Notes under the pieces: model-generated
The model's input: the letters and a program-made list of their open reading frames with translations, nothing else
What the model was told of the DNA's origin: nothing
Databases searched by the model: none
Assembly (NCBI GenBank): GCA_016200265.1
Contig: JACQFE010000070.1
Span: 33,192-97,191, forward strand
Source: Planctomycetota bacterium
Lineage (GTDB): Bacteria; Planctomycetota; Phycisphaerae; UBA1845
Length of the DNA stretch: 64,000 nt
Reading direction: 5' to 3'
Shown: positions 25,820 to 35,119 of the stretch, piece by piece
Position numbering within the stretch: the first letter of the stretch is position 1
How the letters are laid out: each line of letters begins with the position of its first letter
Translations under genes and position numbers: made by a program

Positions 25820-25826
25820 CGCCGAA

Positions 25827-26972
25827 TCAACCGAATACAGCGAGTGTCCGCGTCACCGCCCAATACAATCCGATCACGCCGATGAGAATTGAAACGGGAA
25901 TCACGATTCTCGCACGGTACCACGGCTTCCTGCGAAACCAACCGACAAGCGCGAATGCCAGAAGTACGATGGAAAGCTGGCCACATTCCACGCCGACATT
26001 AAAGGCCACTAGCGCCGTCGCGAATTGATTCTTTTCAAGACCAAGCTCTCTTAGAACGCTGGCGAAGCCCATTCCGTGAAGCAGTCCGAAGCAGAAGACG
26101 ACCGCCGGTCGCCAGGGTTTTAGTTCCGACGTTAACGTATTCTCGAAGGCCACGTAGCTGATCGAGATCGCAATCAACGGCTCAACAATTGATGATGGGA
26201 GTTTAATCACACCGTACATGGCGAGTGCGAGCGTGACGCTGTGGGCGATGGTGAAGGCCGTGATTTGCAGCAATAGCGGGCGGGCACGCATGCTGAGAAG
26301 GAAGAGTCCGAGCACGAAGAGGATGTGGTCGGCGCCCTTGGGCATGATGTGCTCGAAGCCGAGCCGCAGGTAGCGGATTGCGACTGACAAGCGGGTTTGC
26401 GATGCGGGCGCGCTCTGCAGCGGAAATGGCGGTGATTCTTCAGCCGGGCCAAGCATGTGCGTCACAGAACCGCCGGTGATCTCGCTACGAACCGTGAGTT
26501 CGACAAGCTGAAACGTCTTTGAGCACCAGTAGACGAACTCTTTCGCATCCGGAGGCACTTCGCCGCTAAGGCGCGTTGTGACGCCGAATACGGTTGGAAT
26601 GCTCGATTTCGCTGTATCGCCGCTTTCGTACTCTGGAAATCCAATTCGCGGGGCCACGTCATGTCCGTCGAAACGCACGCGCACGCGATGCGAAATGGTC
26701 GATTTGGCGTGCTCGACGGCCTTGGCGAGTTCATCCGGCGACAGTGCTCGAAGCTGTGCGGCCACTTCCGCGGAATCCGTGCTCGAAGGTACTTCCAGCG
26801 CGATCGCGTCGATGTCCATGATGATGTCGATCTGATACCTCTGCTGCAAAGTGAAGGTGGTCTGCACTTTGGTGATGGTGAAAACGTGGGCGGCGGCGCG
26901 AGGCGGCTGCCATAGATGAATTAGAGCGACGGTAAGCGTTGCGGTCTTCAGAATCCGTCGAAGAGAATTCAT
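25827..26972 (-). CDS. HupE/UreJ-family membrane protein
   Basis: 381 residues. Signal peptide or first helix (about 1-28), an extracytoplasmic beta-rich domain of about 170 residues (KVQTTFTLQQRYQIDIIMDI), then six to seven helices with the HupE_UreJ_2 pattern: GFEHIMPKGADHILFVLGLF, FTIAHSVTLALA, EPLIAISISYVAFEN, CFGLLHGMGFASVL and FNVGVECGQL. The His residues in the helices may bind nickel or cobalt, as suggested for relatives. No urease or hydrogenase gene lies near, so the role here is open. Confidence 0.8.
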   Translation of the reverse strand: MNSLRRILKTATLTVALIHLWQPPRAAAHVFTITKVQTTFTLQQRYQIDIIMDIDAIALEVPSSTDSAEVAAQLRALSPDELAKAVEHAKSTISHRVRVRFDGHDVAPRIGFPEYESGDTAKSSIPTVFGVTTRLSGEVPPDAKEFVYWCSKTFQLVELTVRSEITGGSVTHMLGPAEESPPFPLQSAPASQTRLSVAIRYLRLGFEHIMPKGADHILFVLGLFLLSMRARPLLLQITAFTIAHSVTLALAMYGVIKLPSSIVEPLIAISISYVAFENTLTSELKPWRPAVVFCFGLLHGMGFASVLRELGLEKNQFATALVAFNVGVECGQLSIVLLAFALVGWFRRKPWYRARIVIPVSILIGVIGLYWAVTRTLAVFG

Positions 26973-27049
26973 GGAGCCTTATAGTGCGCGATTGGAGTTC
27001 ATTTTGAAACCCCCCGCACTCCATCCGCTCCTTTGACGTGAAGCCGATG

Positions 27050-27118
27050 CTTGATGCAAACCCGAACCCCAAGCACAAGCGCGGGGTGGCGGCAACCCGC
27101 CCCGTAAACGGGACGGCT
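27050..27118. repeat. Short genomic repeat with CCGAACCCCAAGC block
   Basis: The block CCGAACCCCAAGCACAAGCG matches, with a few changes, the repeat inside the BNR gene near 20870; CCCGT-AA-ACGGG follows. It fills the gap between HupE-like and RCC1-like genes. Confidence 0.45.
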
Positions 27119-27141
27119 CGGAGCTATTGCTGCACGATTTG

Positions 27142-28195
27142 TTACTGGCCGGGAACGAAGACGTTTTGAAACGACGCGCAATCGTGAAGGTCCACGTCGC
27201 CATCCCAGTCGATGTCGAAATAACGCCACGCAAGCTCGCTTGGCTCGACGCCCGGGCCGTCAAAACGAGCCAGAAAAAATCGGTAGTCAACAAGGGAAGG
27301 ATATCCGTCTCCATCGAAGTCGCCGGGGGCTTTTCGAATGGCGAGGCTGTAGTCGGCGCCTCCGGCGATCGCAACGAAACCGGTATTTGGCTCCGGCACT
27401 TCGGTTTGCCCGTAAAAGTCATAGCCCCAACCGATGATCGATCCGTCACTGTGGAGTCCGAGATTGTGATAGCCGCCGGCCGCGATGAGAACGAAGTCGG
27501 TGTTGGGGACAGGGGCATCGCATTGCCCTGCGTTGTAAAGAAAGCCGCATCCCCATGCGGCGACGGAACCATCCGCTCTTAGAGCGATGCTGTGCAGGCG
27601 TCCGGCCGCAATGGCGGCGAATCCGGAATTGGGGTCCGGCACGTAAAGCTGGCCCTCGAAATTTCGTCCCCAGGCCACGATTGAACCGTCGTCCTTCGTT
27701 GTCGCCCCACGCGACAATCGTGCCATCAGCCCGTAATGCAAGACTATGCGTGAGTCCGGCGGAAATAGTGACGAAACCCGTGTTCGGCACCGGATCGTCC
27801 GCTTGCCCATACGTGTCGTCACCCCAGCCGACAATCGAGCCGTCGGTCTGCAACCCAAGGCCGTGGGCATAACCAATGGCCGCCGCGATGTACCCGATGG
27901 ACGAATCAGGAACATCAAGTAGACCGGAATCAGCACCCCACGCAATGATCGGACCATCCACACGGAGTGCGAGGCTATTAAATCCTCCAGCCGAAACGGA
28001 AACAAATTCCGCGCTGGAATCAGGGATGGTGATTTTGCCCTTCGCGTTGTAGCCCCAGGCGACTATTGAGCCTTGCGGCATGCTTGCCGGATTGGGCGGC
28101 GAAAGAGTCGCAACTTGGGCGCGTGCAGAATTTAGAATGATGCAGAGCGCGGCCCCACCTAACCCAACCAGAATCCTGGGCAACCGCACTTTCAT
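27142..28195 (-). pseudogene. RCC1-repeat secreted protein with dockerin-type tail, interrupted by a frameshift
   Basis: Start ATG at 28195 with signal peptide (ILVGLGGAALCIILNSARA). RCC1 blades of about 39 residues follow (GSIVAWGYN, GPIIAWGAD, GSIVGWGDD). In the fourth blade (27688-27724) only 37 nt remain of the expected 117, and the frame changes near 27695. The second frame continues with three more blades (GSIVAWGRN, GSVAAWGCG, GSIIGWGYD) and a dockerin-type pair (GDFDGDGYPSLVDY, DIDWDGDVDLHD), ending at 27142. About 80 nt appear to have been lost, perhaps by slippage between repeats. Unless rescued by frameshifting or a sequence error, the product is truncated and loses its tail. Confidence 0.7.
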
Positions 28196-28312
28196 ATTGA
28201 ACCCCACTGAATCGTAAGATCGCTTTGCTGGATAAGCCCTGACCAGCTTAGCATTTTTTCGGTGCCAATTCAAGCTTGAAATGATTTGGAGCATTGCGGC
28301 GAACTAATGCGC

Positions 28313-29458
28313 CTACGCAATCTGTTTGCGGAAGCGGAGCAGACTGAGGGTCAGGATGACCGCACAGCATGCCGACAGGCCGAGAATGGAGGGTGTCAGA
28401 TCGAGAATATCGGCGTCGCGGAGGATCACGCCGCGGACGATTTCGACGAAATACGTCACCGGCAGAAGATTTCCAAGCGAGCGGATGACGATCGGCATTT
28501 GCGCTCGCGGAAACATGAAGCCGGAAAGAAATACCGATGGCAGCATGACCAGAAATGAAAATTGGATCGCTTCGAGCTGAGTCCGCGCGAGCGTGGAGAG
28601 CAAGAGTCCCAGGCCAAGCACAGTCACAATGAACAGCCAGCTCAGGCCAAGGAGCAGCGTCAGACTGCCGTGAATCGGAACGTGGAAGACCTCCGTCATG
28701 GCCAGCAGGACGATCAGCAATTCGCCAAAAGCCATCAACGCATAAGGAATGAGCTTGCCGAGCATCAGGCCGCCGCGTCCGACGGGCGTGACGAATAATT
28801 GCTCCAGCGTGCCCATTTCCCGTTCGCGAACGATGGAAAACGTGGTCAGGAAGAGCAGCACAAGCTGCAAGATGATCGCGATGAGGCCGGGCACGAAGAA
28901 GTGAGCGCTTTCGAGATTGGGGTTGAACAGCAATCGCGGCCGGACATCAATCGGCATGGCAAAGTGTCCTTGTTCATTTCGTGCGACGGCCAGTTGGAGT
29001 GATTCGCCGAACGATTTGGCCCGTGCTTTGGAAAGCTCCGTCGCCAGGAGTCCCATCGTGTTCATCGCCGCTGTAGCGGCCTGCGAATCGCTTCCGTCGA
29101 TGACGATCTGGACGGGGGCCTGCTCGCGCAGGAGGAGTCGATCGGAATATTTTGCGGGGATGAGCACTCCGACGCGCGCCCGGCCTGACGTGATCGCGCG
29201 GTGGTACGATTCGTCATCGGTGACGCGTTCAATCACGTCAAAGGTTCGCGTGTTCTGCATGGCGTCGATGAGCCGACGACTTTCCTGCCGGCCGTCGAGG
29301 TCCATCACGACCGTGGGGATGTGGTCGATGGTCACGTCGATGGCGAAGCCGAAGATGGTGAGCTGGATCACGGGAACAAGGAAGGTGAAGAAGATCGTCG
29401 TGGGATCGCGGCGGATGTGGGCAAATTCCTTGAGAAAGATGGCCCAGAAGCCTCTCAT
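28313..29458 (-). CDS. ABC-2 type transporter permease (YhhJ/YbhR-like)
   Basis: 381 residues with one N-terminal helix (TIFFTFLVPVIQLTIFGFAI), an extracytoplasmic domain of about 150 residues, and five C-terminal helices, the ABC2_membrane_3 arrangement. The sequence FSIVREREMGTLEQLFVTPV is the conserved coupling region of this family. The ATG overlaps the stop of the ATPase gene (ATGA). With the ATPase it should form an exporter for a hydrophobic compound or drug; substrate unknown. No HlyD-type adaptor lies next to it. Confidence 0.85.
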   Translation of the reverse strand: MRGFWAIFLKEFAHIRRDPTTIFFTFLVPVIQLTIFGFAIDVTIDHIPTVVMDLDGRQESRRLIDAMQNTRTFDVIERVTDDESYHRAITSGRARVGVLIPAKYSDRLLLREQAPVQIVIDGSDSQAATAAMNTMGLLATELSKARAKSFGESLQLAVARNEQGHFAMPIDVRPRLLFNPNLESAHFFVPGLIAIILQLVLLFLTTFSIVREREMGTLEQLFVTPVGRGGLMLGKLIPYALMAFGELLIVLLAMTEVFHVPIHGSLTLLLGLSWLFIVTVLGLGLLLSTLARTQLEAIQFSFLVMLPSVFLSGFMFPRAQMPIVIRSLGNLLPVTYFVEIVRGVILRDADILDLTPSILGLSACCAVILTLSLLRFRKQIA

Positions 29459-30471
29459 GCGGCGTTGCTCCGCGATCGTGCCCGACTCAGGGTGACGAAG
29501 ACATCTTCGAGCGAAGGCTGCACTTCGCGAAATTCGGCGTGCGATTCGCGTGTTGCGGCTTCTCCAACAGCCGGCGCGGATGCCCCAGCCCTTGGGCTGG
29601 GGGACAAACCATGGGACTTAAGGCGCTGAACAAGCGTCTGCGGAGACATTGCGTCCGCAAGCTGAATGTGCAATTCCGTGCCGAACAGTGTCGCATCGCG
29701 AACTTCAGGGATGTTGCGGGCACGAGCCAATGCCGATGGAGCATCGTCGCACGAAACGGCGTAACGACGCGTGCCGGGCGGTGTCACTTGCGGAAGGCTC
29801 TTTAGTTCATGCGGCTCTCCGAGTGCGATCAAGTCGCCGGAGAGAACGTAGCCCACCTTTGTGCAGCGCTCGGCCTCGTCCATGTAGTGCGTGCTGACGA
29901 ACATGGTGACGCCCTGATGCGCCAGTTGGAACAACAAGTCCCACAAATCGCGGCGAGCGACGGGATCGATGCCCGCGGTCGGCTCATCGAGAAACAGAAT
30001 TTCCGGTTCATGAATCATCGCACATGCCAATGCCAGGCGTTGTTTCCAGCCACCGGACAAATGGCTCGCGAGGCGCTTGACGTAATCGCCTATCCCAACG
30101 AGATCGATGACCGCCTGCTCGCGTTCGCGTCGGCGGCTCGGCGCCAGACCGTAGGCGAGAGCATAGAAGCGGATGTTCTCGATCACGCTGAGATCGTTAT
30201 AGAGGCTAAACTTCTGCGACATGTAACCGATTCGCGTCTTGATGGCCTCGGGCGACGTGCGAATGTCGTTCCCCAGCACCCACGCGGTTCCATTGCTCGG
30301 CGCGAGCACGCCGCACAACATGCGAATGAGCGTGGATTTGCCTGAGCCGTTCGGGCCAAGCAAGCCGAAAATGGCCGCTCGCGACACGCTGAGCGTGATA
30401 TCGCGCAATGCGACGACCTCGCCGAATCGTCGGCCCAAGTGTTCGGTTCGGATGACGGCGTCCTCATTCAC
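29455..30471 (-). CDS. ABC transporter ATP-binding protein
   Basis: 338 residues. Walker A GPNGSGKST, Q-loop in YMSQKFSLY, signature HLSGGWKQRLALA, Walker B ILFLDEPTAGIDP, H-loop STHYMDEAERC. This is the CcmA/YhiH-type ATPase of ABC-2 exporters. After the nucleotide-binding domain a regulatory C-terminal domain follows; it contains a short low-complexity piece (PSPRAGASAPAVG) encoded by a palindromic repeat at 29583-29602. Partner of the permease that overlaps its stop codon. Confidence 0.88.
   Translation of the reverse strand: MNEDAVIRTEHLGRRFGEVVALRDITLSVSRAAIFGLLGPNGSGKSTLIRMLCGVLAPSNGTAWVLGNDIRTSPEAIKTRIGYMSQKFSLYNDLSVIENIRFYALAYGLAPSRRREREQAVIDLVGIGDYVKRLASHLSGGWKQRLALACAMIHEPEILFLDEPTAGIDPVARRDLWDLLFQLAHQGVTMFVSTHYMDEAERCTKVGYVLSGDLIALGEPHELKSLPQVTPPGTRRYAVSCDDAPSALARARNIPEVRDATLFGTELHIQLADAMSPQTLVQRLKSHGLSPSPRAGASAPAVGEAATRESHAEFREVQPSLEDVFVTLSRARSRSNAA
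29583..29602. repeat. Perfect palindrome inside the ABC ATPase gene
   Basis: CCCCAGCCC-TT-GGGCTGGGG. It encodes part of a low-complexity stretch absent from typical ATPases of this family and so looks like a tolerated in-frame insertion of a REP-type element. Confidence 0.55.
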
Positions 30472-30516
30472 GTCCGATAGTTTAAGCTCTCGCGAAAAGG
30501 CGTCGAACTATCGGAG

Positions 30517-32304
30517 ATGGATCATGCGATCGTTATGTCGAATTTCACGGAGGTTGGGGCGATTGGCGGCGTACACCGCGGATCGGCGAGATTGATGCCG
30601 GTTTGGGCGCACACCTGGCTTGCGGCGTTGTTGGTCTTTACGGTCGCTGTTCGAGCGCTTGATCCAACCGGATGGCTGGGATCGGATGATGCCGCGTATC
30701 ATTCGGCGGCCGAGCAAGTGCTGACCGGCTCAACCATTGAACGACTGCATCATCATTACTCACGAATGTCGATGATCCTGCCGATTGTGGCCTCGATTCG
30801 AATTTTCGGCAACGGGCCGTTCGCAGTGATTCTTCCAACCTATCTGGCGTCGATCGCTTGTGTGGTCGCGGTCGTCGCACTGGGTCGAGCGATCTGGGGC
30901 TGGTGGGAGGGTCTGCTTGCGGCGACGGTTGTGTCGGTACTCCCTTACTTCCGGATTCTCTCGACGACCGCCTACCCCGATGTTCATGCCTGTCTGTGGT
31001 CTACGATTGAATTTTTGTTGGCGTATCTCGCCTTGCACGCATCGACACGAAATCGAAGAAACGTGTTGATGATTTCTTCGGGTTTCGCGCTTGGACTTGC
31101 GATCACATCGAAGGAATTCACGATTGCATCGTCGGCCGGCGTGTTCATGTTGATTTTGCGCGAAACGACATTGAATCGGATTCGAGTGGCCCTGCTCGGG
31201 CAGTATGCGTTGGGCGTCGCAATGTTCCTATTGCTCGAGGGAATTTTCTATTCTTACGCGGCCCACGACTTTTTGTTTCCGTTGCACGCCGTGTTGAAGT
31301 CGCAGGCAGGTGTTCCGGGAATGGCGCCGCCGAACATGGCCGCCAACGGGGCGCTGCTCTCCATCATTCGCGACCGGTTGTCGATTTTCTTTTATCCGTT
31401 GACTTCAGGTTGGGGCTGGATCGGGATCGCGTTCCTGCCTGTCGTCGGATTGGCAATTCTTAGGAAGGGCAAGATGCGGGCGCTTGGCGCCTGGGCACTA
31501 GCGACCTTTGTTCTTGTGGCCTTCGTTCCGGTGAGTTTCAAGGACGGCGCGCAGCCGTATCCCGTGTTTCACGGGCGGCACATTCTTTCCGCGTGCGTTC
31601 CTTTCTCGCTCTGTGCCGCACGAATTCTGAATCGATCATGCGTGGCGCTTTTGCAGGATTCCACGCTGCACAAGTTCTGGTTTGTCCCCGCAAGCGCCGC
31701 AGTGGCGATGTCGCTCACACCGGCATCCGGTCTAAAGAAATTTCGCGATCGACAAACGGCTCACGTCTGTGAGGCCGCAAATATGGCGATCTCGCACACG
31801 GTCCTTGATAAGACTTCGCCGATCTTCGTGACGCCGTCGGTCTATTGGCGATGCCGGGTCGCATTGCCCGAGGAAGTTCAATCGCGTCTGCGAGTGGCGG
31901 CAGATGAGTCCAGTCCCAACTGGTGGCGACAGACGACCGGAGAGATCAATTCACGACTCGAAAAACTCTTGCCGCCGTCGCAGGCGTATCTTATGGCAAC
32001 GCCGAAGGAACTGTTGGGCGAAGCAGAAGCCTGGGAGTATGGCGTTCGGCTTCCGATGAAGGAACTCAAGATGTGGTGGTGGAACGCCCATGTGCTGGCC
32101 GACGTCGTCAGCAAAGGGGATTCGGGGTGGTGGGCGCATGCTTCGAGTTCGGGGTTCGACCACCATGGCGCGATTGTGCTTCTCGGAAAACGAATGGGAT
32201 GGGCATCGGATCCCGCCGAGTGTGAGATGCAACAACAGTCATCACCCCGCAAACAGGCCTCCAATTGCGCCCAACAGAATCAGCGTCTCAACCTAGGCTA
32301 TTGA
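30517..32304 (+). CDS. Glycosyltransferase family 39/PMT-like membrane enzyme (GT-C fold)
   Basis: 595 residues with about nine or ten helices. The first loop carries the acidic pair SDDAAYH, typical of GT-C enzymes that use lipid-linked sugars (ArnT/PMT_2 type), and SIRIFGNGPFAVILPTYLAS resembles the family pattern. The C-terminal 190 residues are soluble and likely face the periplasm. Predicted role: moving a sugar from a polyprenyl-phosphate carrier to a surface acceptor. The GT2 gene 77 bp downstream could make that carrier. ATG 30517 is close to a GGAG; ATG 30535 is an alternative. Confidence 0.7.
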   Translation: MDHAIVMSNFTEVGAIGGVHRGSARLMPVWAHTWLAALLVFTVAVRALDPTGWLGSDDAAYHSAAEQVLTGSTIERLHHHYSRMSMILPIVASIRIFGNGPFAVILPTYLASIACVVAVVALGRAIWGWWEGLLAATVVSVLPYFRILSTTAYPDVHACLWSTIEFLLAYLALHASTRNRRNVLMISSGFALGLAITSKEFTIASSAGVFMLILRETTLNRIRVALLGQYALGVAMFLLLEGIFYSYAAHDFLFPLHAVLKSQAGVPGMAPPNMAANGALLSIIRDRLSIFFYPLTSGWGWIGIAFLPVVGLAILRKGKMRALGAWALATFVLVAFVPVSFKDGAQPYPVFHGRHILSACVPFSLCAARILNRSCVALLQDSTLHKFWFVPASAAVAMSLTPASGLKKFRDRQTAHVCEAANMAISHTVLDKTSPIFVTPSVYWRCRVALPEEVQSRLRVAADESSPNWWRQTTGEINSRLEKLLPPSQAYLMATPKELLGEAEAWEYGVRLPMKELKMWWWNAHVLADVVSKGDSGWWAHASSSGFDHHGAIVLLGKRMGWASDPAECEMQQQSSPRKQASNCAQQNQRLNLGY

Positions 32305-32381
32305 TCGACCGATAAACGCGCATCGCAGGATATCCGCGCCGACTGCGACGTGGGCCTGCATTCCTAAGCTCGGAGACCGCC

Positions 32382-33401
32382 GTGACTTCAATTGTGGATG
32401 TGCTCGAACAACGCGCTGTGGACAGATCCATACTTCCTTTGCTTGAATTTGACAGTGAAGATCACGAGGCGACGCTCGCCGAACTTCCCATTTTTTCTCA
32501 TTCACGAATGCGAAACACGCGGTTTGGCGGCGTTACGATCATTATTCCGTGCTACAATGAGCAGGGCGCGATCATCTCGACCCTGCAGCGCGTGCTTGCG
32601 ACAACAGCGGAAATGGGGCGACCGTTTGAAGTGCTTGTCGTTGATGACGGCTCGACCGACGACTCGACCGCAAAACTTCGCATATTCGGTGAAACTCGCG
32701 GCGTTCGCGTGTTACAGAATGAAATGAACCGTGGATATGGGTTTTCTCTCAAGCGTGCTGTCGCCGACTCGCAATATGAGACAATCGTGATTGTCGACGC
32801 CGACGGCACATATCCGGTCGAACAAATTGCGGAATTGATCCGCGAGTTCGACGGCGTGGACATGGTCGTCGGGGCACGCGTCAAAGCGAAAGCGAAGATT
32901 CCTTTGGCGCGCCGACCTCCGAAATGGTTCCTTCGCAAGCTGGCCTCGTATCTCGCGGAAACAGAAATTCCTGATTTGAACAGTGGATTGCGGGTGATGA
33001 AACGCTCGCTGATCCGCAAGTTCATGCCGCTGCTCCCTGACGGATTCAGCTTTACCACGACCATCACGTTGGCGATGCTGACGCATGGATGTCAGGTGCG
33101 TTTTGTGCCGATCGACTACAAGTCTCGCATCGGCAAGTCGTCCATCCGCCCCGTGCGGGATACGTTGAATTTCTTCGGGCTCGTCGTGCGAACGGTGCTT
33201 TATTTCAGGCCGCTGAAGGTCTTTGTTCCGGCAAGCGCAGCCATCTTTCTGGCGGCAATTCTTGTCGCTTTAATCTCCAAGCTGGCATTTGGGCAAGTGG
33301 CCGATGTCACTTCGGTGACGCTGGCGGCGGCTTCGATTCAGCTTCTCGGCACCGGCCTGCTGGCCGACCTGATCGACAAGCGGTCGCCGAGTTACACGTG
33401 A
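32382..33401 (+). CDS. Glycosyltransferase family 2, polyprenyl-phosphate sugar synthase-like
   Basis: 339 residues from GTG with GGAG seven bases upstream. The GT-A domain has TIIIPCYNEQGAI, VLVVDDGSTDDST, IVDADGTYP (the DxD-type site) and the family motif FRPLKVF near the membrane part. It ends with two membrane helices, as in DPM1/GtrB-like synthases. Likely transfers a sugar from a nucleotide donor to undecaprenyl phosphate on the cytosolic side, for use by the GT-C enzyme upstream. The next gene starts six bases after its stop, suggesting one operon. Confidence 0.82.
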   Translation: MTSIVDVLEQRAVDRSILPLLEFDSEDHEATLAELPIFSHSRMRNTRFGGVTIIIPCYNEQGAIISTLQRVLATTAEMGRPFEVLVVDDGSTDDSTAKLRIFGETRGVRVLQNEMNRGYGFSLKRAVADSQYETIVIVDADGTYPVEQIAELIREFDGVDMVVGARVKAKAKIPLARRPPKWFLRKLASYLAETEIPDLNSGLRVMKRSLIRKFMPLLPDGFSFTTTITLAMLTHGCQVRFVPIDYKSRIGKSSIRPVRDTLNFFGLVVRTVLYFRPLKVFVPASAAIFLAAILVALISKLAFGQVADVTSVTLAAASIQLLGTGLLADLIDKRSPSYT

Positions 33402-33406
33402 TTTTG

Positions 33407-35011
33407 ATGCCATCGCTTCCAGTCATTTCCGAATCATCATGCTGTTCGACCAAGGATAGTGCGCCCGGCTCCGCGGAATTCGCGACGACGGCGTCGCGCC
33501 GACTTCGCGTGTTGCTCATCAATCCGCCGCGATTCAGCGAGCTGATCGGGAAAAATCCGGCCATTGTTGAAAAACACCGCGGATTCAATCCACCGCTGGG
33601 GATTCTTTCTCTTGCCGGTTATCTGGAGAAGCATTCGAATCACCATATTGAATTGATCGACGCTCAGCCCAAGCAATACACATACTCACAACTCGAAGAA
33701 ATCCTGCAGGATCGTCGTGCAGATGTCGTCGGCATCACGGCCATGACGTTTACGCTGATCGATGTGTTCAAGACAGTCCGGCTGGTGAAAAAAGTCATGC
33801 CTGCCGCGAAAATTGTGCTCGGCGGACCGCACGTTCATTTGTATCCCGAGGAATCGATTCGCCACCCCGAAGTCGATTTCCTCGTGCAGGGCGAAGGTGA
33901 AGTGGTGTTCCTGCAATTGCTCAGCAATCTCGACAATGCGTCGGCTTGGCAGAATATGAAGGGCCTGGTTTACCGCCATGAGGCCGACAAAATCGTAAAC
34001 ACTGGTATCGCGTCATCCAGTGAAAACCTCGACGACCTCGGCATCCCTGCCCGCCACCTGCTCAACGTTCGCGATTACACGTCGCTCCTTGGCCGCGACA
34101 ACGTTATCACCACGATGTTCACCTCGCGCGGCTGTCCGTATCGCTGCACGTTTTGCGACCGGCCCTATTCGCCGGTGCTCAGCGGCTTTCGTTGCCGAAG
34201 CGCAGGTCATGTCGCGGACGAAATGGAGACTTGCCTGGCGCTGGGGATCAACGAAGCCTTCATTTACGACGACACGTTCACCGTTCGCCGCGATCGCGTG
34301 TTTGAGCTGTGCGATGAAATCGATCGCCGAAAGATCAAATTCCGCTGGGACGTGCGGGCGCATGTCAATACAATGACGCCCGACCTGCTTCGGCGCATGA
34401 AGCAAGCCGGCTGTGATCGCATTCACTATGGCGTCGAATGCGGCAACGATCGAATGCTCAAAGTCATCAAGAAAAATGCGACGATCGCGAAAGTGCGAGA
34501 GGTCGTAGCCGCGACAAAAGCCGTGAACATGGAAGTGCTCACTTATTTCATCATTGGTCAGCAGTCTGAGACCGCTTCCGACATCGCGGATAGCGTGCGG
34601 CTTGCCCGCGAGCTCGATCCAAATTATGTTCACTTCACGATCTTTTGCCCATATCCCGGCACGGAGATTTACTTCAAAGGCCTCGAATCGGGCGTCATCA
34701 AGCAGGACGTTTGGCGCGAATTTGCATCCAATCCGCATGACGGATTCGAACTGCCCGTCTGGGAAGAAAACTTCACGCGACAGGAACTCCGCGAAATGCT
34801 TGTGAAATGCTACAAATCATTTTACCTGCGGCCTCGCTATGTCGCCCGGAGTCTGCTGCGTATCCGTCGATTTGGAGAGCTGAAGCGAAAGCTCCGCGCG
34901 GGTCTGTCCGTTGTGACGATGAGCGCGAACCAGAAGCTCTATGATCCTTCCGACATGGCCCGCCGCGCCCGAACGCTTGTCCCCATGGCATCGTACGACA
35001 TGTGTAGTTAG
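33407..35011 (+). CDS. B12-binding domain radical SAM protein
   Basis: 534 residues from ATG 33407. The N-terminal part (about 20-190) is a cobalamin-binding fold beginning LLINPPRF, with LGILSLAGYLEKH and VLGGPHVHLYPEE; the usual DxHxxG His is not visible in canonical form. The radical SAM core has RGCPYRCTFCDRP (CxxxCxxC, 4Fe-4S), and DDTFTVRRDR, VECGNDRML follow. C-terminal helix-rich region ends the protein. Such enzymes methylate or rearrange unactivated carbons of lipids or natural products. It closes a cluster with two glycosyltransferases, so a lipid-linked glycan or envelope lipid is a plausible substrate. Confidence 0.85.
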   Translation: MPSLPVISESSCCSTKDSAPGSAEFATTASRRLRVLLINPPRFSELIGKNPAIVEKHRGFNPPLGILSLAGYLEKHSNHHIELIDAQPKQYTYSQLEEILQDRRADVVGITAMTFTLIDVFKTVRLVKKVMPAAKIVLGGPHVHLYPEESIRHPEVDFLVQGEGEVVFLQLLSNLDNASAWQNMKGLVYRHEADKIVNTGIASSSENLDDLGIPARHLLNVRDYTSLLGRDNVITTMFTSRGCPYRCTFCDRPYSPVLSGFRCRSAGHVADEMETCLALGINEAFIYDDTFTVRRDRVFELCDEIDRRKIKFRWDVRAHVNTMTPDLLRRMKQAGCDRIHYGVECGNDRMLKVIKKNATIAKVREVVAATKAVNMEVLTYFIIGQQSETASDIADSVRLARELDPNYVHFTIFCPYPGTEIYFKGLESGVIKQDVWREFASNPHDGFELPVWEENFTRQELREMLVKCYKSFYLRPRYVARSLLRIRRFGELKRKLRAGLSVVTMSANQKLYDPSDMARRARTLVPMASYDMCS

Positions 35012-35119
35012 CCACCCTCCACGGTCGTCCCTTGATCGCCTTGACAATCCCAATTACGCTTCAGACGGCTCGTTTTGGGAATACTTGAACCATTGAGTCC
35101 AATCGGTCGTCATATCGCA

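Noticed and set aside
34013..34738. 241-codon frame opposite the radical SAM gene
   Set aside because: Antisense shadow of a well-supported enzyme.
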